Assembly (NCBI RefSeq): GCF_003368535.1
Contig: NZ_QSLN01000014.1
Span: forward strand, 1 to 40,028
Direction of reading: 5' to 3'
Origin: Ammonifex thiophilus
GTDB taxonomy: Bacteria > Bacillota > Desulfotomaculia > Desulfotomaculales > Ammonificaceae
DNA length: 40,028 nucleotides
Of the stretch, positions 34,457-40,028 are shown one piece after another (within the stretch, counting starts at the first letter, position 1; every line of letters starts with the position of its first letter). The notes below the pieces were generated by a model. The model was not told the origin of the DNA and did not search any database. It was given only the letters and a program-made list of their open reading frames with translations. A program made the translations under genes and the position numbers.

Positions 34457-37400
34457 ATGAAGAAGGAGGTAACTAGCATTGAAATAGATACAAATCTAAA
34501 AGTCCAAGCAGAACAAATAAAGTGGGATAGATATTACGCATCGCTCCCATTGTTAGAGGAAGACGAAGCTATAAAGAGGTTTAATGCGGAATTCACGAAA
34601 GTGGTAGAGAAATTATTGCCTGCTGGTAGTAGCATTCTTGAGGCAGGTTGCGGAGCAGGCTGGCAAAGTCTAAGTCTCGCCAGACTAAAAAAATACAAAA
34701 TCACTCTTATGGATTTCTCTCAAGAAGCGTTGAAGTACGCCAGGAGAATCTTTGAACGAGAAAACCTAAAAGCAGAATTTATCCAAGAAGACGTTTTTAT
34801 ACAAGGCGAGCCACGATACGACCTTGTTTTTAATGCTGGAGTGTTAGAGCACTACTCATTTGATAAACAGGTAGCTTTCCTTAAGGGAATGGCTAGTCGG
34901 AGCCTAAAGTATGTTATGGTTTTGGTACCAAATCGGCTGTGTTATTGGTACTGGATATGGCGAATCCAAAAATCTGGAGAAGGAGAATGGCCTTTTGGAA
35001 AAGAAATTCCGTTGACAGATCTCTCACCAATCTTCAAAGCAGCAGGGCTGCGCTTTCTGGGGCAGATGTTTATGGGGGAGAGTTGGACCGAAGACTTTAT
35101 CAACAGCCTAGCCGGTCTTGATGAGCGAGTGCGTCACCATATTTTAGAGATCCATCGTTCGCCCTTGATTCCTAAATCGCAGAAGAGTTACTTATTGGCT
35201 GCCCTAGGGAGCGTTGCAGGGGATACACTAGAGGTTTCTGTGGGATGGGAGAATGTTTCTCAAGTCGAGGGAGAAAGGGTACCCGAACTGTGCGCCGCTC
35301 TAGGGGACGCCCTAGCTTTAAGAATTAGTGCTGAACAACAGCTTCGCGATCTACGGTCCCAATTGGAGGGGCAGGAGCAAGCATTGCAGGCTTTACAAGC
35401 TCATACCACAGATCTGGAACAAATCATAGCCCAGCTTAAGGCAGAGCAAGAGCGTTTAATTCAGGAACTCGACAAGAAAGAGCAGATCATCGAGGTTCTA
35501 CAAAAGCAGCTTAGTAAAGTCCTTGGAAGCGAGGCTTGGGCGATTGTCCAGTTTATATGGTGGCTTCGGCCTAAAGTTGCACCAGATGGGAGCCTTCGAG
35601 AGCGGATCCTGCGACTGGCCTTCAAGCCCTTCCGAGTGATGGCTCGATGTGGTTTTCGGGGTTTGATTTCGGCTATTAGTGTGCGTGTGAAAGCAATTCT
35701 GCACCAGGTATTGCAGCCGCCGCGTCCTTTTCGGGACAGCTATAATACTGAGGATAATAGCTACGTCATTCTTTACACGGACGATCCGGATCTGTTTCCC
35801 GGTTATGAGCCGAGACGGTCGCTTAGGGAGGCATGCAGAAATAAGAAACTTCAGGTAAGTTTGATAGCACCAGCCAAGAATGTAGCTGCCAGCATTAACC
35901 GGTGGTGGGAGGGTATTATCGCGCAAACACGTTTACCTGACGAGATAATTGTCGTCGAGTCTGGATCAACTGATGGTACTGCAGAACTTTTACAGGAACT
36001 GGCCTGTAAGAGTCCAATCCCCTTTCGGGTGATTGAGGAACCTTCAGCCAATATTGCTCGAGCTAGGAACTTGGCTATTTCACAGGCGCGATATGACATT
36101 ATCGCCTGCATTGATTTCGGTTGCAAAGCAGAAAAAGAATGGCTTGAGCGACTGGTGGCGCCTTTTGAATCGGACCCGGAGATCCAAGTTTCAGCTGGGT
36201 GGTACGAGCCAATAGGTCATGACGGATGTACTGTTCGAACTCGAAAGCGGTGGCCTCAACTCCAGAAAATTTGGCCCCAGACATTTCTGCCGTCGAGTCG
36301 ATCACTCGCCTTTAAGAGGTGCGCATGGGAGGCTGTTGGAGGCTACCCCGAATGGCTAACATTAACTGGTGAGGATACTTTCTTCGATCTGGAACTCAAG
36401 CGCTGGGGTGGAGTATGGGCTTTTGTTCCTGAAGCCATAGTCAAGTGGGAAGCGCCAGATTCGGTTTTGGGTTATCTAAGAAAGATGTTTCGATGGTCGG
36501 TTGGAGACGGCGAAGCAGGTATCCACGGCCTTTACTATTGGCGTTGGGTGATCGCGCTCACCGGTTTAGCTGGATATATAGGTGTTACCAGTATTGCTCT
36601 GGCAGCAGCTCTGATATGGGGTGGAGTTGCGGTCATGGCACCATTCTTGACTTTTCCGGGTTGGTGGGTGATCTGGTGCACATCGAAACGCTTGTTAGGA
36701 GGCATCGATCCTGTTATTGTCGCAGGCCGGGTGGCAGCGGTCTTAGGTTTTCTCGCTGGTGCAAGGCGTCGTCGTCTGGTCGAGCAGCGCCGGCTTTCTC
36801 AGATAAAAGGGATCTGGTTTATTCTATCTGGCGTCCCCATTGACGATACTGGCGGAGGTGCTCGAGCCACTCAGATCGCCCTTGAGCTGTTGCGCCAAGG
36901 CTATTTTGTGGTGTTCATTTCTAGATTTCCCAAATATGAAAGCAAGGAATTGGGACTCAAATTTGCCCATCCAAACCTTAGGATCTTCCGGATTGCTGAC
37001 TTCAAATGGGACCGCTTCGCTGCTGATCATCCAGAATTGCTGGAGGGGCGACCAGTAGCCGCGCTAGTCGAGTTCCCGCTAGCCGAGTTTTTGCCTGTTA
37101 TTGATGCAGTTCGGACCCATGGCGGCAGAGTTATTTATGACCTTATCGACGATTGGTCTACTTCACTCGGTAGCTCCTGGTATTCGCCAGAGGTGGAGAG
37201 ATTCATAATTAGCAAGAGTGACGTACTTGTGGCTACGGCTCCGATCCTGGCTGAGCGTCTTCAGAAGTTAAGTGGTCGAGAAATTCACCTATTGCCTAAC
37301 GCCGTTAATACCCGTCTCTTCGACCCTGGTCGGCGGTATCCGCGGCCGACAGATCTGCCTGCGGCTGAGTGGCTAATGATTTACATTGGAGCATTGTGGG

Positions 37401-37843
37401 GCGAGTGGTTTGATTGGGAGCTGCTTGTACAACTGGCAGATGCTTATCCTGAGGCAGGAGTCCTGGTTGTTGGAGACTACCGCGGTCAATGTCCCGAATC
37501 GCGTCCTAACCTTTACTTTTTAGGACTGAAACCTCAACGGGATCTACCAAGCTATTTAGCTCATGCGAATATAGCCATAGTTCCTTGGAAAATTAACAAG
37601 ATCACCCAGGCAACCAGTCCGCTTAAGGTCTACGAATACCTAGCTATGCATAAGCCGGTAGTTGCGCCGGATATTGCACCCCTCAGAAATATTCCTGGTG
37701 TACTTCTTGCAAAAGACGCCAATGAATTTGTCGAACTGGTTGCCAAGGCTCGAAAAATTGACTATCCGGTTGAGGATGTGACCCGTTTTATTGCTGCTAA
37801 TAACTGGGAAGTTCGGGTTAAAAATCTTTGTAACCTGATTTGA
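34457..37843 (+). CDS. Methyltransferase-coiled coil-GT2-GT4 fusion protein
   Basis: 1128 residues, start ATG 34457 after GGAGGA. In order: a class I SAM methyltransferase (ILEAGCGAGWQSLSLARL near residues 60-77; FNAGVLEHYS); a coiled coil (about 280-355, EQALQALQAHTTDLEQIIAQ); a GT2 domain (VSLIAPAKNVAASINRWWEG; IVVESGSTDGTAELL; IACIDFGCKAEKEWLERL) with hydrophobic C-terminal segments; and a GT4-like domain (SGVPIDDTGGGARATQIALE; PLKVYEYLAMHKPVVAPD). Such fusions make variable surface glycans. Base composition is clearly more AT-rich than upstream genes, suggesting transfer. Confidence 0.88.
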   Translation: MKKEVTSIEIDTNLKVQAEQIKWDRYYASLPLLEEDEAIKRFNAEFTKVVEKLLPAGSSILEAGCGAGWQSLSLARLKKYKITLMDFSQEALKYARRIFERENLKAEFIQEDVFIQGEPRYDLVFNAGVLEHYSFDKQVAFLKGMASRSLKYVMVLVPNRLCYWYWIWRIQKSGEGEWPFGKEIPLTDLSPIFKAAGLRFLGQMFMGESWTEDFINSLAGLDERVRHHILEIHRSPLIPKSQKSYLLAALGSVAGDTLEVSVGWENVSQVEGERVPELCAALGDALALRISAEQQLRDLRSQLEGQEQALQALQAHTTDLEQIIAQLKAEQERLIQELDKKEQIIEVLQKQLSKVLGSEAWAIVQFIWWLRPKVAPDGSLRERILRLAFKPFRVMARCGFRGLISAISVRVKAILHQVLQPPRPFRDSYNTEDNSYVILYTDDPDLFPGYEPRRSLREACRNKKLQVSLIAPAKNVAASINRWWEGIIAQTRLPDEIIVVESGSTDGTAELLQELACKSPIPFRVIEEPSANIARARNLAISQARYDIIACIDFGCKAEKEWLERLVAPFESDPEIQVSAGWYEPIGHDGCTVRTRKRWPQLQKIWPQTFLPSSRSLAFKRCAWEAVGGYPEWLTLTGEDTFFDLELKRWGGVWAFVPEAIVKWEAPDSVLGYLRKMFRWSVGDGEAGIHGLYYWRWVIALTGLAGYIGVTSIALAAALIWGGVAVMAPFLTFPGWWVIWCTSKRLLGGIDPVIVAGRVAAVLGFLAGARRRRLVEQRRLSQIKGIWFILSGVPIDDTGGGARATQIALELLRQGYFVVFISRFPKYESKELGLKFAHPNLRIFRIADFKWDRFAADHPELLEGRPVAALVEFPLAEFLPVIDAVRTHGGRVIYDLIDDWSTSLGSSWYSPEVERFIISKSDVLVATAPILAERLQKLSGREIHLLPNAVNTRLFDPGRRYPRPTDLPAAEWLMIYIGALWGEWFDWELLVQLADAYPEAGVLVVGDYRGQCPESRPNLYFLGLKPQRDLPSYLAHANIAIVPWKINKITQATSPLKVYEYLAMHKPVVAPDIAPLRNIPGVLLAKDANEFVELVAKARKIDYPVEDVTRFIAANNWEVRVKNLCNLI

Positions 37844-37915
37844 GCATGAAAGTTATTTAAGAACCTTGTAGTTGACTGTTACGACTCGGGAAGCTGTAGC
37901 GAGGTTTTTTGAATC

Positions 37916-39055
37916 ATGCGAGTTCTATTAACTTATAGTTTGGTTGGTCGCGGCGGAGACGCTATTCAAGTGCTAGAAATAGCCCAAGCTTTTCGGAACT
38001 TGGGTCACGATGTTGAACTTCTCGGCCCGACTCCAATACGGCCTTATGACTTTTCCACCCCGGCGGGACAGCTACGCAACCTTGCTCGCCGACTACCATG
38101 GTGGGCTAAGGATTCTATTGAACTAGCTTTTCAGTGGCGCTTGACTCACATGGCCACTCGACTTCTAGCCTTAAAACGGTTCGATCTTATTTTTCATCGG
38201 GCTACTATTTATGATTTTGTCGGTAATTGCTTAGTTCAATCGAGCGGAACTCCGGTGGTCGCCTACCTGGACGCTCCGTTTTCTCTGGAGCGTGCATTCT
38301 ACGGTATGGGCTACTTTGTTCCGCTCCACAGTTGCTGTATGCGCCGCCTAGGGCGGGCAGCTCACCTCGTGGTTACGGTTTCTTCAGCTTCCAAGGATTA
38401 CTATGTACAGTTGGGTATTCCTGAGCATAAGATCTTAGTTTTACCCAACGGAGTTTCGTCTCAGCTTCTTAAGAGGGGTATAGAACTTGCGAGGGCTCAT
38501 CCTCCTTTCTCGGATTCCCGACTGTGTACCATTGGGTTTGTGGGAAGTCTCAGCCGGTGGCATCGGGTGGATTTTTTGTTGCAAGCGCTGAGCAACCTCG
38601 AAGACCACTACAGAGTAACCATCGTAGGTTACGGAGCCGAATATGCGAGGTTGCGAGCGCTGGCAGAAAGCTTGGGTGTGGCCGAACGAGTAAGTTGGCT
38701 CGGGGCTTTACCACATGATAAAGCATTTCAAGAAATTGCCAAGTTTGATGTAGCTGTACTTCCGGGGACTCTTCCCACTGGTGCGCCGATTAAGCTTCTT
38801 GAGTACGCAGCCTTAGCGCGCCCTATCGTTGCTCCCGATCTTCCCAATCTTCGAGAGTTGTTTGGCTCGGGCGAGATATGCTTTGTACCTCCGGAAACTC
38901 CACAAGCTCTTGCCGATGCTATACGCTCACTGCACAATTTACCTGAAAAAGCTCGGCAGCTGGGGCGAGCAGCTCAAGAGCGAGTCCGGAAATATACATG
39001 GGAAAGGCTTGTGCAAAAGCTTCTAGGAGCGCTTTCCGAGACTTTGGCTCCCTAA
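37916..39055 (+). CDS. Glycosyltransferase family 4
   Basis: 379 residues, GT-B fold. Starts RVLLTYSLVGRGGDAIQVLEIAQAF; C-terminal half has GFVGSLSRWHRVDFLLQAL, and GAPIKLLEYAALARPIVAPD carries the E-x7-E-like nucleotide-sugar site. It has the same AT-richer composition as the preceding fusion gene. Its 3' end lies next to the truncated DUF5615-type gene on the other strand. Confidence 0.88.
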   Translation: MRVLLTYSLVGRGGDAIQVLEIAQAFRNLGHDVELLGPTPIRPYDFSTPAGQLRNLARRLPWWAKDSIELAFQWRLTHMATRLLALKRFDLIFHRATIYDFVGNCLVQSSGTPVVAYLDAPFSLERAFYGMGYFVPLHSCCMRRLGRAAHLVVTVSSASKDYYVQLGIPEHKILVLPNGVSSQLLKRGIELARAHPPFSDSRLCTIGFVGSLSRWHRVDFLLQALSNLEDHYRVTIVGYGAEYARLRALAESLGVAERVSWLGALPHDKAFQEIAKFDVAVLPGTLPTGAPIKLLEYAALARPIVAPDLPNLRELFGSGEICFVPPETPQALADAIRSLHNLPEKARQLGRAAQERVRKYTWERLVQKLLGALSETLAP

Positions 39056-39059
39056 AAGT

Positions 39060-39193
39060 TTGCGCAGTACAATCAAAAGTGATCCTCGAACCACGCAGGC
39101 CGACATCTTGCACATCTAAAGCCTCGTACCCGGCTATGAAGAATACCTTAGCTGTAGAACACGGCAAGTCTTCGTCGACAAGAAACCACAGCT
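39060..39193 (-). pseudogene. DUF5615-type PIN-like toxin, truncated
   Basis: Reading leftward directly after the DUF433 gene gives KLWFLVDEDLPCSTAKVF and AGYEALDVQDVGLRGS, the N-terminus of DUF5615 (Mut7-C-like PIN) proteins. After GLRGS the similarity ends and the frame runs antisense into the glycosyltransferase gene. The C-terminal two-thirds is lost. No normal start codon is evident (CTG possible). Confidence 0.55.
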
Positions 39194-39421
39194 TTACAAA
39201 ATCACCTTTACTTGTTCCTCACCTAGAACCATTGCTGCGTATCTCAGCGCGGCAAGAATTTGCGCCCGCGTCAAGTCGTATTCCCGCATCAGCTCTTCGT
39301 ACATAGCTCCGCCTGCTAGCTTGCCTAAGAGAACGTCTACGGGAACCTGCGTCCTTTTTATGACCGGCTTGCCACCCCTGATTTCCGGATCTATGACTAT
39401 CCCAGGCAAAACTTCCCGCAT
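39194..39421 (-). CDS. DUF433 antitoxin-like protein
   Basis: 75 residues. GIVIDPEIRGGKPVIKRTQVPVDVLLGKLAGG is the DUF433 signature, followed by the helix-turn-helix-like EELMREYDLTRAQILAALRYA. DUF433 genes usually precede a DUF5615 toxin; here the partner is truncated. ATG 39421 follows AAGGATCGGAA; an extension to 39463 has no homology. Confidence 0.8.
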   Translation of the reverse strand: MREVLPGIVIDPEIRGGKPVIKRTQVPVDVLLGKLAGGAMYEELMREYDLTRAQILAALRYAAMVLGEEQVKVIL

Positions 39422-39578
39422 TTCCGATCCTTCTTGGAAGCTAAGGCCAATCTTGCTTCCCAACGGCTAGTCCTTTTGCCATTGGTATGCCATGCGGCCC
39501 CTTCCCCGCTATTTAGCCCCCGTTAGTGTAAAGTTACTGTAGGAGTTTTTGCAGGAGTTGAGGGGGAGAAAAAGAAGA

Positions 39579-39645
39579 GAGACCTCACCGTCCTTCCTCA
39601 GGGACGAGCAGTTAACAATCTAACCGCTCAGGAGGATGAGGTCTC
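39579..39645 (+). repeat. Inverted repeat before transposase remnant
   Basis: GAGACCTCA (39579-39587) pairs with TGAGGTCTC (39637-39645), extended by CCTCAG/CTCAGGAGG-type pairing. The stem would include the AGGAGG site that precedes ATG 39647. Hiding the ribosome-binding site in a hairpin is a known way for insertion sequences to silence read-through transcripts. Confidence 0.5.
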
Positions 39646-39646
39646 T

Positions 39647-39785
39647 ATGCAAATTATAAAGCAGGTTTGAGAGAAGTTCCAAGGGGGTAGCGGAGCTGGT
39701 GTGCGTCAAGAGTTAGTAAGTGGTTCGGGAGAAAACTTCTCTTCATGGAAACCTCGCCGCCAGGATAGTCCCGGTACCTGCGCCA
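39647..39785 (+). pseudogene. ISLre2-like (UPF0236) transposase N-terminal remnant
   Basis: ATG 39647 starts MQIIKQV and stops at once. In the next frame the reading continues KGVAELVCVKS, stops, then VVREKTSLHGNLAARIVPVPA. This pattern recalls the N-terminus of ISLre2-family transposases. At least one frameshift and stops are present, so it is dead. It abuts the opposite-strand fragment at 39786. Confidence 0.4.
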
Positions 39786-40028
39786 TTAAGGGATCAAACT
39801 ACTGAGGCTAGGCCGGCTTAGTTCCCGCAACACATACTTCACCCATGGAGCTCCGGCAGAGGGTCCTCTCAATGCCGGCAACCCCGCTTTAAGCCAACTC
39901 CCCGCCTCCTCTATCTTCCGCTTTACCTCCAACCGCACCGCCTGAGCCAAATGTTCTTGCCTGGCCAGCAGTACCGGCCAACGAGAAGTGTGCCTCCCGA
40001 GCACCCCGTTGGCTCGAGCAGCCAAAAC
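39786..40028 (-). mobile_element. Transposase C-terminal part, probably ISLre2-like, running off the window
   Basis: The minus-strand frame is open to the window edge and encodes VLGRHTSRWPVLLARQEHLA, RLEVKRKIEEAGSWLKAGL and PALRGPSAGAPWVKYVLREL before a stop at 39786. The closing PALRGP...PWVK pattern resembles the C-terminus of UPF0236/ISLre2 transposases. It faces the plus-strand remnant head-on, implying two copies or a rearranged one. Confidence 0.45.

Overview
The window looks like the chromosome of a thermophilic, GC-rich member of the Clostridia (Moorella/Ammonifex-like). This is inference from protein style and gene order, not from a database match. Supporting signs are the order tig-clpP-clpX-lonB-lonA, an SLH-domain surface protein, an AbrB-type regulator with a zinc finger, an orphan 2-hydroxyacyl-CoA dehydratase subunit, frequent GTG/TTG starts and a repeated extended -10 promoter motif (TGCTAWAAT).

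Layout. 0.2-3.1 kb: murI and a 2-hydroxyacyl-CoA dehydratase-like gene, convergent with a secreted transglutaminase-like protein. 3.2-5.6 kb: an SLH/DUF11 S-layer-type protein whose signal peptide lies in a different frame from its body. 5.6-5.9 kb: tRNA-His, tRNA-Gln and tRNA-Lys, all with encoded CCA. 5.9-7.7 kb: an EamA exporter and an AbrB-type regulator sharing one terminator, then the RNase P RNA. 7.7-15.3 kb: the protein quality-control block (trigger factor, ClpP, ClpX, LonB, LonA). 15.2-19.1 kb: an orphan substrate-binding protein, then manC and a phosphohexomutase for sugar-nucleotide supply. 19.1-22.6 kb: HEPN/MNT, a stalk-domain secreted protein, VapBC and a second MNT gene.

22.6-28.6 kb is an accessory island full of decay. 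It holds a truncated TnpB-like gene abutting a second, frameshifted TnpB with intact RuvC residues, followed by a highly structured region resembling an IS605-family right end/omegaRNA. Next come a frameshifted zinc-ribbon protein of unknown function, two left-end-type hairpins, and a Uma2-family gene split by a ~260-bp element. Last are a run of 15-bp periodic repeats and two overlapping ORFs joined by a GGGAAAA slippery heptamer.

28.6-39.1 kb is a surface-polysaccharide locus: glycosyltransferase, VapBC-like pair, Wzm/Wzt-type ABC exporter, RmlA, RmlC, a 1128-residue methyltransferase/GT2/GT4 fusion and a GT4. Its right part (about 33.9-39.1 kb) is visibly more AT-rich and is bounded by a chimeric rmlC 3' end and a truncated DUF5615-type toxin, suggesting an exchanged cassette. 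The end of the window holds a DUF433 gene and fragments of an ISLre2-like transposase.

The sugar-nucleotide genes (manC, phosphohexomutase, rmlA, rmlC), the exporter and the glycosyltransferases plausibly build and export a cell-surface glycan. Around them lie several toxin-antitoxin-like modules. All assignments come from reading the sequence; no searches were run.
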